A stretch of 64,000 nt of DNA, taken from assembly GCF_018860855.1 (NCBI RefSeq), contig NZ_JAHKQE010000004.1, forward strand, positions 1-64,000, read 5' to 3'. The position numbers were made by a program, and so were the translations under genes. Shown piece after piece: positions 54,993 to 64,000 of the stretch; position 1 is the stretch's first letter; each line of letters starts with the position of its first letter. This DNA comes from Amphritea atlantica. Its GTDB lineage: Bacteria; Pseudomonadota; Gammaproteobacteria; Pseudomonadales; Balneatricaceae. Under the pieces are notes generated by a model. The model saw only the letters and a list, made by a program, of their open reading frames with translations, made no database searches and was not told where the DNA came from.

Positions 54993-55778
54993 ATGATGGA
55001 CTTTCCCAGAGAAAAAGAAGAAGTCAAAAATCGGAAGTTTGTCGAGGCGTTAGCCCGAGGCTTGGATATCCTTCGAGCGTTTAGTTATGGCGGCGGCGTA
55101 CTCGGTAATCAGGAAATTGCAGCGATTACAGGCTTACCGAAACCGACAGTATCCCGAATGACATATACCCTTATGGAGTTAGGCTACCTTAGCTATTCAC
55201 CTCGGTTGGAAAAGTATCAACTTGATGCGGGTGTTTTAGCGCTCGGATATGCCTACACGTCCAATTTGAAAGTGAGACAAGTTGTTAAGCCATTGATGGA
55301 TGATCTCGCTCATCGCACAAAGGTGTCGGTTGGGTTGGTTGCTCGGGAGCGACTTTCAATGATCTATGTTGAAAACTGTCGCGGTGATAACTCTCAATCT
55401 TTGCGTATGGAAGTCGGTTCTCGCTTACCGATGGAAACCTCTTCTGCCGGTAGAGCATATCTAGCCGCTCTAAATGCAGATGAACGGCAAGTTTTCCTTA
55501 ATTTGCTGGAAAGTAAAAGCGGTGATAAGTGGCCGGGAATCGCGGCGGGAATTGAAGATGCTGTCACCTGTTATGAAGAAAACGGTTATTGTCTTTCATT
55601 AGGTGATTGGGACAAAATGGTTAACGCCGTGGCCGTGCCTTTCCGTCTTCAAGATGGTAAAACAATGTGTTTGAGTGTTGGTGGGCCGAGCTATCTGGTG
55701 ACTGCTGAGATGGTCACAGACTTGTTTGCACCACAGTTAATTCATGTTGTCCGTGATATTGTAAACATGGGTGTTTAA
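54993..55778 (+). CDS. IclR-family transcriptional regulator
   Basis: This 261-residue protein has an N-terminal winged helix ('GNQEIAAITGLPKPTVSRMT') and the IclR effector domain ('MIYVENCRGDNSQSLRMEVG', 'PMETSSAGRAYLAAL', 'GDWDKMVNAVAVPFR'). IclR proteins respond to small organic acids and commonly control catabolic genes for aromatic or fatty acids. It diverges from the acyl-CoA ligase gene, its most likely target. Confidence 0.92.
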   Translation: MMDFPREKEEVKNRKFVEALARGLDILRAFSYGGGVLGNQEIAAITGLPKPTVSRMTYTLMELGYLSYSPRLEKYQLDAGVLALGYAYTSNLKVRQVVKPLMDDLAHRTKVSVGLVARERLSMIYVENCRGDNSQSLRMEVGSRLPMETSSAGRAYLAALNADERQVFLNLLESKSGDKWPGIAAGIEDAVTCYEENGYCLSLGDWDKMVNAVAVPFRLQDGKTMCLSVGGPSYLVTAEMVTDLFAPQLIHVVRDIVNMGV

Positions 55779-56071
55779 GCACTTAACCGTTAGATTGCTT
55801 AATAACATTATTGTTACTTTGAGTAGAGGTCTTGTTGAAAAAACTGTCGATTGGTTGAAAGCATTTTAGCGTTATTTATCACGACATTGACCTTCATATC
55901 TGTGCAGGCGTTAACCCTGACAACCAGATTGCTGTTGAATTTTCTGCTTTGACGATAAGCGTCTATTAAAGAAAGATAAGACGTTGTTAGAGGCAACCTA
56001 GGTCTTAAACACTCTAATGTACTCAACTTGCCTGACGGCCTCGCGGAGATAGGGCATCGCTATTTACCGCT

Positions 56072-56980
56072 TTATGCTGTTGAGTTGCTGCTGAGTACTT
56101 CTTTTGTAACCGATGTGTTGTCGATATGTTTTAGGTAATCGACAAGAGGATCTGCTGCTGAATTTTCGGTCATCGTTCTCAATGAATCTAAAAATAAATG
56201 GAACACCTCGACCTGAGAGCTAACGTCTAGTTTGGTATAGAGGTTTTTGCGGTGATGCTTAACCGTTTCAGGTTTGATATTTAGTTTTGTGGCTGTTGAT
56301 GTAATGTTGTGGCCGCGGAGCATCATTTCCAGTGTTTCGCATTCGCGTCGTGTCAGCAGCGAGTGTCCAAAGTTCTTTAATGCACTATCCAAATGAGGGC
56401 TGAGCAACGGTTGTTTTTCGCTCTGCTGGAATGCTTGATACCACTTCAATGATATTTCTCGCACAATCGAGAATACACTGCGACAAAATTCGCATTCTGC
56501 TGCTGTAAAGCTTGAGCCACCCTTCGTGCGTTTTACAGAAATTTGAATACTGGTGCTTTTCTCTGTCGGAATAAGCATGCAGATCTCATCTGTCAGGTTG
56601 AACCGGCGGCCATAACGATAGTGATTAGACTTGCTCTGCCTGTGTTCGCCCGAAACGACTTCTGACAAGGTATATACCCCTTCTGCCGAGCCATTCATGG
56701 CGAGTCGGTAAAAGGGGCTGTGGTGATCAGTATTGTTAATATAATACTGATGACTAGGTTGAGTGCTGTCGTTGTCAGGGTATTGACTGCAGATATGTCT
56801 TGGTCGAGCATCTTTGTGAAAGATTGTAATACTGCTGTTGCCACCGTTAATAATGGAGCGAATAGTATCGACCAAATAGCCAACTGATTGCGTATTAATC
56901 CCCTGTTTAACAATGCTTGCTATTGCGTTGTGCCACTGTTCGAGGGATGGGGCCGTTTCTCTGAGTACTTGAGGCAGCAT
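56072..56980 (-). CDS. LuxR-type transcriptional regulator
   Basis: This 302-residue protein has a C-terminal LuxR HTH ('LTRRECETLEMMLRGHNITS' and 'LNIKPETVKHHRKNLYTKLD'). The N-terminal 200 residues are unassigned and may be a GAF- or PAS-like sensing domain. It diverges from the thioesterase gene and probably shares a control region with it. No acyl-homoserine-lactone-binding signature is apparent, and no synthase gene is nearby. Confidence 0.85.
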   Translation of the reverse strand: MLPQVLRETAPSLEQWHNAIASIVKQGINTQSVGYLVDTIRSIINGGNSSITIFHKDARPRHICSQYPDNDSTQPSHQYYINNTDHHSPFYRLAMNGSAEGVYTLSEVVSGEHRQSKSNHYRYGRRFNLTDEICMLIPTEKSTSIQISVKRTKGGSSFTAAECEFCRSVFSIVREISLKWYQAFQQSEKQPLLSPHLDSALKNFGHSLLTRRECETLEMMLRGHNITSTATKLNIKPETVKHHRKNLYTKLDVSSQVEVFHLFLDSLRTMTENSAADPLVDYLKHIDNTSVTKEVLSSNSTA

Positions 56981-57141
56981 ATCTTAATCCTGTAAAAGCA
57001 AGTGGTTAGGGTTATGGCAGTGCTGTTAATTGCCTAGTTTTATTGAGAATCTTAGCTAGAGTATATTGCTTTATAAATGAATTTCAATTCCGCTTGATGA
57101 AATGCTATTATGTTTTTTTGTATAAAAATGGTGCTATTGAA

Positions 57142-57618
57142 ATGCGTAACAATTTAAGAGAAGTAAGCTCTGGAGCGGAACAAGAGGTCGTGAAAGTTGA
57201 TATTGACAATTTTCCAGCTTCTCTTGGGTACCAGGTTGTGGAAAGAGATGAAGATTCTGCCGTGCTTGAATTAAAGCTAAAACCTCAACATCTTAATCGT
57301 GCAGGGATTATGCATGGAGGAGTTATTTCCTCTTTGCTGGATGTTGTTTGTGCGGAAGCGGGGCTGTTTTGTCCTGACCCTGAGCGTATTCGTATGGCCA
57401 TTACTCTGTCTTTAACAATTACCTTTACAGGGCAATGCGGTGAAGGTGTGGTGCGAGCGGTTGGTAAGAAAAGGGCGGGGGGACGACGCATATTCAATAG
57501 TAGCGGTGAGCTTTTCGATCAGCACGGTAAGTTGCTGGCTATAGCAGAAGGGACTTTCAGACTTCGATCGGGTTCTGATTCGCCTGAGGGTGTTCTGCTC
57601 AGCGAATTGAATAACTGA
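57142..57618 (+). CDS. PaaI-type hotdog thioesterase
   Basis: The protein is 158 residues from ATG 57142; the frame extends upstream to 57043, but that part is unlike the family. The hotdog core is visible in 'LNRAGIMHGGVISSLLDVVC' (the H-G-G helix start carries the active-site region) and 'MAITLSLTITFTG', then 'KRAGGRRIFNSSGELFDQHG'. PaaI-type enzymes hydrolyse aryl- or acyl-CoA esters and relieve CoA trapping, in keeping with the CoA-ester genes to the right. No clear ribosome site is seen. Confidence 0.82.
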   Translation: MRNNLREVSSGAEQEVVKVDIDNFPASLGYQVVERDEDSAVLELKLKPQHLNRAGIMHGGVISSLLDVVCAEAGLFCPDPERIRMAITLSLTITFTGQCGEGVVRAVGKKRAGGRRIFNSSGELFDQHGKLLAIAEGTFRLRSGSDSPEGVLLSELNN

Positions 57619-57642
57619 AAAAGATGAGTCGTGATCGTTCTA

Positions 57643-57672
57643 GCCTCAGCCAGTTTTACTGCTGAGGCTTGC
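57643..57672 (+). terminator. Terminator after the thioesterase gene
   Basis: A perfect 8-base stem GCCTCAGC / GCTGAGGC with a 10-base loop is followed by a short T-rich stretch (TTGCTTTG), 25 bases past the stop. Confidence 0.7.
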
Positions 57673-58309
57673 TTTGTTAAGGATGATATCTTAAAGGCTA
57701 TCTTTTTGATATTTGAGGTTTTTTTGTTTAATAGTAAACGTCTTTATTTCTATCTGTCGATTTTCAAATCTAAGGTTTTGTTTTTTTCTCTATCGTTGTT
57801 CTTATAGGCGTGCTCTTTCACTGGCTCATTGCATAATGGTTGTTCCCTTTGGTGCGTATTGTCGCTAGATGGAGTTGTAGTGCTCTTTTCTCCCTATGAA
57901 GGTTGCCTAATGACACCCGCTTCGCGGATTAATCCGTGGTCGTGGTTAACTTTAGATAGCCTCACAACATTTTTTTCAGGGCGTTATTTCTGATCCTAGC
58001 ATCTAGAACTAGACCTCTTTGAGGTTTGTAGGGCCTCGTCTTTCATAAGAGCTCTTTGCCTGTTTGTTGCTGGAGAGGCAACGGCTTGTATCGTTAATGA
58101 ATCACTTTTCTGTTTTTGGCTGTCACTGTTTTCGCTGATTTCACGGGCAATTCTAGCTACCTTTTTTTTCATAATCTTCTTACCAGCTCCTTCACGTTTA
58201 AAGTCACGCAATCATAAATTTAAAACTCGGGTTGCAAGTGATATTAAAAAATATTAAAGTGAAAGCATATTTCGCAGAGTAAAACTTAAAGTTATTTTTG
58301 GAGTTTAAT
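57673..58309. other. Gap before the beta-oxidation genes
   Basis: Mostly non-coding: T-rich sequence, a 12-base palindrome CGGATTAATCCG (57925-57936), and one small leftward frame (57996-58211, listed separately). The thiolase promoter should lie within about 100 bases of 58310. Confidence 0.4.
57996..58211 (-). CDS. Possible small basic protein
   Basis: A 71-residue frame rich in Lys, Arg, Ser and Gln ('KKKVARIAREISENSDSQKQ') starts at 58211. A second ATG at about 58172 is preceded by GGAGCTGG. No family is recognised and no partner gene is obvious. It could be a genuine short protein or chance. Confidence 0.2.
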   Translation of the reverse strand: MRDFKREGAGKKIMKKKVARIAREISENSDSQKQKSDSLTIQAVASPATNRQRALMKDEALQTSKRSSSRC

Positions 58310-59512
58310 ATGTCTGGTGCTTTTATTTATGATGGTGGTCGTAGCGCATTTGGTCGTTATGGTGGTGTACTTTCACCTTTGCGTCCGGATGATTTGCTGG
58401 CTCAGGTGATTAAGACGTTGGTTGATCGCAACGATTTCGATTTTGGTCTTTATGAAGATGTGATCGCAGGTAGCACCAATCAAGCGGGTGAAGATAGCCG
58501 TAATATTGCACGTTTTGCTGGTTTGTTGGCTGGCTTGCCGATTGAAACCGGCGGTTTAACGGTCAACCGTTTATGCGGTTCGAGTCTGGCTGCAACCTTA
58601 GACGCTGCCCGTGGGGTACGTTGTGGCGAAGGTGAGTTGTTTGTCGCCTGTGGTGTTGAGTCGATGAGTCGTGCGCCATTGGTGTTAGCTAAGTCCACGA
58701 GTGCCTTTGATCGTGGCCAAGTATTGGCTGACACCACGATGGGGGCTCGCTTTACGAACCCTCGTATTATCAGTCAGTTTGGTGGCCACTCAATGCCTGA
58801 GACTGCAGATAACATTGCTGCCGATTTAGGTATCTCTCGTGAAGAGAGCGATCAGTTTGCGGCTGTTTCACAGGTCAAGTATGAAGCTGCTCGCACAGCT
58901 GGGTATTTCACCGATGAGATTATTCCTGTTGATGTTCCCCAAGGCCGTAAAAAGCCAGTGTTAGTGGTTGATGCAGATGAGCATCCTCGCCCGAGCACTG
59001 ATATGGATGTACTGCAAAAACTACGCCCACTGTTTGACGGTGGTGTGGTGACGGCTGGTAATGCCTCGGGCATCAATGATGGTGCTTCAGCGCTGATTAT
59101 TGGTAATGAAAGCGTTGGCGAAAAGGCGGGTATTAAGCCCCGTGGCCGTATTTTAGCCGGTGCCATCGCTGGTGTTGACCCTCGCGTTATGGGACTGGGT
59201 CCTGTCCCTGCTTCACAAAAAGCACTAGCTCGAGCAGGTTTGACGTTGGCGGATATGGATGTTTTGGAATTTAATGAGGCATTTGCTACTCAAGCGCTGG
59301 GTTGCATGAAATTACTCGATGTAGATGTCAACGATTCTCGTGTTAACCAAAATGGTGGCGCTATCGCCATCGGTCATCCATTGGGTGCTAGTGGGGCGCG
59401 AATTGTCTTAACAGCTTTACGTCAACTTGAACGTACCGGTGGCCGTTACGCCCTTGCGACTATGTGTATAGGCATTGGTCAGGGTATTGCTGTCGTTATT
59501 GAGCGTGTTTAA
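58310..59512 (+). CDS. Acetyl-CoA acyltransferase (thiolase)
   Basis: The protein is 400 residues from ATG 58310, with GGAG upstream. The active-site Cys lies in 'NRLCGSSLAATLDAARGV', then 'QNGGAIAIGHPLGASGARI' with the catalytic His, and the second Cys in 'ATMCIGIGQGIA'. Thiolases of this length (PcaF/PaaJ/FadA group) cleave 3-ketoacyl-CoA with CoA to give acetyl-CoA. It begins the beta-oxidation cluster and is followed after 27 bases by the bifunctional hydratase/dehydrogenase gene, forming one likely operon. Confidence 0.92.
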   Translation: MSGAFIYDGGRSAFGRYGGVLSPLRPDDLLAQVIKTLVDRNDFDFGLYEDVIAGSTNQAGEDSRNIARFAGLLAGLPIETGGLTVNRLCGSSLAATLDAARGVRCGEGELFVACGVESMSRAPLVLAKSTSAFDRGQVLADTTMGARFTNPRIISQFGGHSMPETADNIAADLGISREESDQFAAVSQVKYEAARTAGYFTDEIIPVDVPQGRKKPVLVVDADEHPRPSTDMDVLQKLRPLFDGGVVTAGNASGINDGASALIIGNESVGEKAGIKPRGRILAGAIAGVDPRVMGLGPVPASQKALARAGLTLADMDVLEFNEAFATQALGCMKLLDVDVNDSRVNQNGGAIAIGHPLGASGARIVLTALRQLERTGGRYALATMCIGIGQGIAVVIERV

Positions 59513-59539
59513 TTCGAGTCACGAGTGAGGATTATTTGT

Positions 59540-61642
59540 ATGTCAGTTGTTGAATATGAACTTCATGGTGATATCGGTGTTATCACCATCAATTACCCAC
59601 CGGTTAATGCCCTGTCGCAGCCGATGCGCGAAGGGGTTAAAGGGGCTGTTGAAGCCGCACAGAATGATGCGTCTAAAGCATTGGTAATTATTTGCGCGGG
59701 TCGCACCTTTATTGCTGGGGCGGATATTACCGAGTTTGGTAAGCCCCCAGTCGCGCCGTCGCTGCCTGAATTATTGAGCACCATTGAGAACTCGACAAAA
59801 CTGATCATCGCGGCTATTCATGGAACGGCACTCGGTGGTGGTTTTGAAACAGCCCTAACCTGTCACTATCGTTGTGCGTTGTCCTCTGCGAAGGTTGGTT
59901 TACCTGAAGTCAAATTAGGGTTGCTGCCGGGGGCGAGTGGTACGCAACGTGTTCCACGCCTAATTGGCCCCGAAGCGGCGCTGGATCTTATGTTGTCTGG
60001 AAACCCTATCTCTGCTGCTAAGGCTGAAGGTTTAGGGTTAATTGATAAAGTGCTTGAAGGTGATTTATTAGCTGGCGCACTCGACTATGCGAACAGGCTA
60101 CTAGCCGATAATGCTGAATTAAAACGTGTACGTGACATCGTTATTGATCCGTCTACAGTCAGTGAAGGGTTTTTTGATCAATACCGTGCGAATTTAGCTA
60201 AGCGTGCCCGTGGCCAAATGGCGCCTCAGCATATCGTTTCCTGCGTTGAGGCGGCGGTGAGTCTGTCCTTTGATGATGGTCTCAAGCGTGAAAGAGAGTT
60301 GTTTCTTGAACTAAGAGATTCTTCACAGTCGGCCTCTATGCGGCACCTATTTTTTGCTGAGAGACAGTCCGCTAAAGTGAAAGGCTTGGCTAAAGATATG
60401 CCAATTCGAGAGATTAAATCGGTTGGTATTATTGGTGGTGGCACAATGGGTGGCGGGATCGCCATGAACTTTGTCAATGTTGGCATACCGGTAACCTTGA
60501 TAGAGATTAATGATGAAGCGCTACAGCGTGGCATGGATATCATTAGCAAGAACTACGCAGCGACCGTTAAGAAAGGTCGGTTGTCTGAAGCCGAGTCTAC
60601 TAAACGACAGAGTTTGGTGACCGGTTCCACCTCCTATGATGATTTAACCGATGTGGACATGGTTATTGAAGCTGTGTTCGAAAACATTGAAATCAAGAAA
60701 GAGGTTTTCGCTAAGCTTGATTCGGTCTGTAAGCCTGGGGCTATTTTAGCGTCCAATACGTCTTACCAGAACGTGGATGAAATCGCCGCAGCAACTTCGC
60801 GCCCCGAAGATGTTATTGGTTTGCACTTCTTTAGTCCTGCGAACGTGATGAAGCTGCTGGAGATTGTGCGAGGTGAGAAAACCAATGATGATGTCCTAGC
60901 GACATCGATGGCTGTAGCCCAAAAAATCAAAAAAGTACCGGTGTTATCCCGTGTTTGTTATGGCTTTATCGGCAACCGAATGTATCGCCAGTATTTGCGT
61001 GAAGCGCAGCTGTGTCTGATTGAAGGTTCGACACCTGAAAAAATAGACCAGGTGATGACGAATTGGGGCATGGCGATGGGGCCTTTGTCAGTCGGCGATT
61101 TGGCCGGTATCGATATCGGTTATAAGGCGCGTCAGGCGTTAACCGATGAAGAGAAGGGCGATCCTAAGAGTTACTGTATTGCCGATAGGCTGGCTGAGAT
61201 GGGACGTGTCGGCCAGAAAGTTGGGGCGGGCTACTATCTGTATGACTCAGTGACCCGTGCGCGCAGTTCGGACCCTGAAGTTTTACAAGTGATTGAGGAG
61301 GAGGCGCAAAAGCAAGGCATCACTCGTCGCGATGTAACTGATGAGGAAGTCGTTAACCGCTTAATCTTCGCCATGATCAATGAAGGGTTCAAGATCCTAG
61401 AGGAAGGCGTCGCGCAGCGGCCTAGCGATATTGATGTTGTGTTTGCCTTTGGCTATGGCTTCCCCGTGTATCGTGGTGGGCCTATGTTCTTTGCCGACAC
61501 GGTTGGCTTAGAGACTGTTTATAAAACTCTTTGCGAATATCGTGAGTTGCACGGTGAGCAGAACTGGGCTCCCTCAGCATTGCTTGAGACGTTGGTGAAA
61601 GAGGGTAAAACACTCTCGCAGTGGGCTTCAGAACAACATTGA
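59540..61642 (+). CDS. Bifunctional enoyl-CoA hydratase / 3-hydroxyacyl-CoA dehydrogenase
   Basis: The protein is 700 residues from ATG 59540, with GAGG upstream. The N-terminal crotonase domain has 'RTFIAGADITEFG' and the oxyanion region 'IHGTALGGGFETALTCHYR'. The NAD-binding dehydrogenase starts near residue 290 with 'SVGIIGGGTMGGGIAMNFVN' and 'NTSYQNVDEIAAA', and two C-terminal dehydrogenase lobes follow. The layout is the single-chain peroxisomal type rather than E. coli FadB (729 residues). It hydrates and oxidises enoyl-CoA, preceding thiolysis by the upstream enzyme. Confidence 0.92.
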   Translation: MSVVEYELHGDIGVITINYPPVNALSQPMREGVKGAVEAAQNDASKALVIICAGRTFIAGADITEFGKPPVAPSLPELLSTIENSTKLIIAAIHGTALGGGFETALTCHYRCALSSAKVGLPEVKLGLLPGASGTQRVPRLIGPEAALDLMLSGNPISAAKAEGLGLIDKVLEGDLLAGALDYANRLLADNAELKRVRDIVIDPSTVSEGFFDQYRANLAKRARGQMAPQHIVSCVEAAVSLSFDDGLKRERELFLELRDSSQSASMRHLFFAERQSAKVKGLAKDMPIREIKSVGIIGGGTMGGGIAMNFVNVGIPVTLIEINDEALQRGMDIISKNYAATVKKGRLSEAESTKRQSLVTGSTSYDDLTDVDMVIEAVFENIEIKKEVFAKLDSVCKPGAILASNTSYQNVDEIAAATSRPEDVIGLHFFSPANVMKLLEIVRGEKTNDDVLATSMAVAQKIKKVPVLSRVCYGFIGNRMYRQYLREAQLCLIEGSTPEKIDQVMTNWGMAMGPLSVGDLAGIDIGYKARQALTDEEKGDPKSYCIADRLAEMGRVGQKVGAGYYLYDSVTRARSSDPEVLQVIEEEAQKQGITRRDVTDEEVVNRLIFAMINEGFKILEEGVAQRPSDIDVVFAFGYGFPVYRGGPMFFADTVGLETVYKTLCEYRELHGEQNWAPSALLETLVKEGKTLSQWASEQH

Positions 61643-61670
61643 TAACACCAAAATAATAATTGTTTGTATC

Positions 61671-61719
61671 AGCAGGGTCTGTCTCGGCTTAGCGGCCGGA
61701 CAGCTTAAACCCTGCTTTT
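61671..61719 (+). terminator. Attenuator-like hairpin before the nitronate monooxygenase-like gene
   Basis: Arms AGCAGGGT (61671-61678) and ACCCTGCT (61709-61716), extended by CTGTC / GACAG, form a long stem followed by TTTTG. The next gene's ribosome site follows directly, so partial termination inside the operon is likely. Confidence 0.6.
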
Positions 61720-61735
61720 GAATGGGAGAAAGATA

Positions 61736-62731
61736 ATGTCTAGTGTTGAATCCGGCCGAGATTTTAAAGCACTTTTTGGCACTCGGCTGCCGATTGTTGC
61801 TGGTGGCTTAATGTGGCTGGCCAATGCAGAGTATGTTGCGGCGGCGGCTAACGCAGGAATACTTGGATTTATCGTGGCGGCCATGTTTCCTGAAGAAGAT
61901 GACCTGCGTGCTGAGATTAGAAAGTGTCGTGAACTGTGTGGTGATGCCCCCTTTGGTGTCAACGTTTCGATGCTGCCTAAGCTGGTGCCGGGTGAAAAAA
62001 CCGTAGAGGTTTTTCAAATCATCATTGATGAAGGCATTAAAGTTGTAGAGACATCGGGACGCAATCCTGAAGCTTATCTGCCGATGCTAAAAGCGGCAGG
62101 GGTTAAGGTGCTGCATAAAGTGCCGGCGGTTAAGTATGCGCTCAAAGCGCAGGCTATCGGTGTCGATGCCGTTTCGATCGTTGGTGCTGAGTGTGGTGGG
62201 CATCCTGGGATGGAAATGATAGGTAGTTTCGTTAATTCGGCGATGGCGTTAGAGAAGCTGGAGATTCCCTACCTGATTGGCGGCGGCGTCGGTCATGGCT
62301 CGCAAATCGCAGCGGCGATGATGATGGGGGCTTCAGGGGTTGTGATGGGCACGAAGCTGCTGGTTGCCGAGGAAATCTGGGCACATGATGACTTTAAGCG
62401 TCATTTGATCAACGCATCGGAGTCAGATACGACCCTGATTATGTCGAGTATTCGTAACACGGTTCGCGCGCTTAAGAATGATACAACTGCGCTAGTGCAA
62501 GCAAAAGAAGCTGAATTAGAGCACGTCACTATTCAGGACTTACTGCCGCTTATTTCTGGAAAAATAGGCCGCGAAGCTTATGTGACCGGAGACTGCAGCC
62601 GAGGTGTGTTGTCTGCTGGGCATGCGCTTGCGTTTGTAAAACAGATTGAGCCGATGGCCGATATTATTGCTACTCTCGAGAGCCAAGCTAACGAAGCATT
62701 ACAGCGAATGAGTTCTGTAACTAAGTTGTAA
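61736..62731 (+). CDS. Nitronate monooxygenase-family flavoprotein
   Basis: The protein is 331 residues from ATG 61736, with GGAGAAAG upstream. FMN-binding TIM-barrel features of the 2-nitropropane dioxygenase family are seen: 'LPIVAGGLMWLANAEYVAAA', 'DAVSIVGAECGGHPG', 'LIGGGVGHGSQIAAAMMMGA' and 'GVVMGTKLLVAEE'. Some relatives oxidise nitronates and others act as enoyl reductases or decarboxylase partners in CoA pathways. Placement inside a beta-oxidation operon favours a CoA-ester-related oxidoreductase over detoxification. Confidence 0.85.
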   Translation: MSSVESGRDFKALFGTRLPIVAGGLMWLANAEYVAAAANAGILGFIVAAMFPEEDDLRAEIRKCRELCGDAPFGVNVSMLPKLVPGEKTVEVFQIIIDEGIKVVETSGRNPEAYLPMLKAAGVKVLHKVPAVKYALKAQAIGVDAVSIVGAECGGHPGMEMIGSFVNSAMALEKLEIPYLIGGGVGHGSQIAAAMMMGASGVVMGTKLLVAEEIWAHDDFKRHLINASESDTTLIMSSIRNTVRALKNDTTALVQAKEAELEHVTIQDLLPLISGKIGREAYVTGDCSRGVLSAGHALAFVKQIEPMADIIATLESQANEALQRMSSVTKL

Positions 62732-62782
62732 GTGAGAGGTGGGTGAGAGCCTGCCTAAGCTTTTTCAGTTGAGTGAAAAATA

Positions 62783-63538
62783 ATGTCTAATTCAGAATTT
62801 ATTGATGTTACATGTGATCAGGGTGTCATGAAGATCGGTATTAACCGCCCGGACAAGAAAAATGCACTTAATCGTGCGATGTATGATGCGATTCGTTCGG
62901 CATTTTTAATAGCCGATCAGGATCCGCAAATTAAGTCCGTTTTATTGTACGGTACGGCGGATGCCTTCACGGCGGGTAACGATCTCGCTGATTTTAATGA
63001 TAGAGATCCAAGTAAACCCTCTCCGGCAGCGGTCATGTTAGAAGTCATACATGATTTCAGCAAGCCGGTTGTGGCCGCTGTTGCAGGTTTGGCAGTGGGT
63101 ATTGGCGCTACTATTTTACTTCATTGTGATTTGGTTTATGCCGCACCTGAGACGCGCTTTCGCTTACCGTTTGTTGCGCTGGGCGTCTGTCCTGAAGCCG
63201 GCTCCAGTTTAATGGTCCCCGCATTGGCAGGGCATCGTTTGGCATCAGAGTTATTGATGTTGGGTGACTTTTTCACGTCTCAAACGGCACTTGATGCCGG
63301 CTTCGTGACACGCATTGTGGCGGATCAAGATATCAAAGCATTCGGCTTTGAGAAGGCTGTGCAATTGGCGCAGCAGCCTGTTGAGGCGCTATCGATTACC
63401 AAGCGGTTACTTAAGCAGGGTCAGCATCAGGTGCTGAAAGAGCGAATGACAGAAGAGTTTATGTTGTTTAATCAGATGCTGCAGTCCGATGAATCTATCG
63501 CCGTGCGTCAAAAGCTGAGTGCTAAACTGAAGAAATGA
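62783..63538 (+). CDS. Enoyl-CoA hydratase/isomerase
   Basis: This 251-residue protein of the crotonase family has 'FTAGNDLADFNDRDP' with the first oxyanion residue and 'VAAVAGLAVGIGATILLHCD' with the second, then 'FVALGVCPEAGSSLMVP'. The catalytic Glu pair of classical hydratases is only partly conserved (Glu in CPEAGSS), so hydratase, isomerase or hydrolase activity are all possible. It follows the flavoprotein gene by 51 bases and ends the likely operon. Confidence 0.88.
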   Translation: MSNSEFIDVTCDQGVMKIGINRPDKKNALNRAMYDAIRSAFLIADQDPQIKSVLLYGTADAFTAGNDLADFNDRDPSKPSPAAVMLEVIHDFSKPVVAAVAGLAVGIGATILLHCDLVYAAPETRFRLPFVALGVCPEAGSSLMVPALAGHRLASELLMLGDFFTSQTALDAGFVTRIVADQDIKAFGFEKAVQLAQQPVEALSITKRLLKQGQHQVLKERMTEEFMLFNQMLQSDESIAVRQKLSAKLKK

Positions 63539-64000
63539 TCGGTTGTGACATCCTTGGTCTAGGCCGTTGAGTGTTAACACGAAGCGGCAGGCCAAGCATG
63601 ATTCTATGGCTGCTGAGCCTCGCTGCTGATTGTCTGTTTTATGGTTGTTGGTTCGATCTTCAAGGTAGCGGGCCGGATTGCTCGTGTTGAGCATATGGAG
63701 GGCGAGATCGATTAGCCCTCACTCGTCATCTTCGAACGCTGTATGTTACATATTCGTTACTGCCTGCTTTACCTCTCTCTATTGTCTATATCACTGCCGT
63801 TCTATCCGTCAGTGTATTCATAGCTTGTCTCTCCTGTGCTGCTTACCTCCCCATTATTGACCTGATTGGGCCATTTTTACGGTTGTTTTCATGACCATCT
63901 GGGCTGTTTAAGAGATTAAAGGTCCTTATTTACAGCGAACTATAGTTTCGCTAGGCGAAAATAAAAGTCATAATTCGTTGTCTGTTATGATTTATATTGG
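63539..64000. other. Gene-free right end of the window
   Basis: No supported coding frame; short frames on both strands look like chance. A TTTCGC-N3-GCGAAA hairpin near 63946-63960 may end the upstream operon or belong to the next gene. Confidence 0.4.

Overview
The window looks like part of the chromosome of a marine gammaproteobacterium. An Oceanospirillales-type host is suggested by the mix of type II NADH dehydrogenase, SulP and APC transporters, a polyamine-type ABC importer and beta-oxidation genes, with base composition that looks mid-40s percent G+C; this taxonomic call is inference. It splits into a dense defence island (about 1-31,950), a scarred island edge (about 32,000-34,000), and ordinary metabolic chromosome (34,000-64,000).

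The island runs almost entirely on the + strand. In order it holds: the 3' end of a large adenine-specific DNA methylase; a JAB/JAMM metalloprotease with a decayed reading frame behind it; a Zorya type II-like set (ZorA motor, ZorB stator, HNH nuclease); a tightly overlapping trio of dynamin-like GTPase (CrfC/YjdA type), YjcZ/RdcB-type partner and patatin phospholipase; a 2,144-residue DUF1998 helicase of the Druantia DruE type with a nuclease-like domain; a UvrD-type helicase with a RelE/ParE-like N-terminus; and a seven-gene block of Ycf46-type AAA ATPase, Upf1-like SF1 helicase, an unknown protein, a PLD-like coiled-coil protein, DUF2997, DUF1257/Ycf35 and an NrdG-like radical-SAM protein. 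A PD-(D/E)XK-like protein follows. A divergent pair, an unknown 210-residue protein and a WYL-domain repressor, closes the island around a clear inverted-repeat operator candidate.

The most promising undescribed systems are the Ycf46-helicase-DUF2997-Ycf35-radical-SAM block, possibly working with the DruE-like and RelE-UvrD proteins just upstream, and the dynamin-YjcZ-patatin cassette. Several pairs in both blocks overlap by 1-4 bases, which suggests translational coupling and shared function.

At the edge lie a calcineurin-like phosphatase gene and a broken IS110-family transposase. Leftward genes follow: phosphodiesterase, DMT exporter, MocR regulator, APC permease, SulP transporter, iron alcohol dehydrogenase, aldehyde dehydrogenase and a class I glutamine amidotransferase. 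They diverge from a spermidine/putrescine-type ABC importer, so this looks like uptake and oxidation of a polyamine, amino alcohol or related amine. Several intergenic gaps here carry strong hairpins with mutually exclusive pairings.

The right end carries a type II NADH dehydrogenase, an unassigned membrane protein, an acyl-CoA ligase, IclR and LuxR regulators, a hotdog thioesterase, and a thiolase / bifunctional hydratase-dehydrogenase / nitronate monooxygenase-like / enoyl-CoA hydratase cluster for breakdown of an organic acid as its CoA ester.
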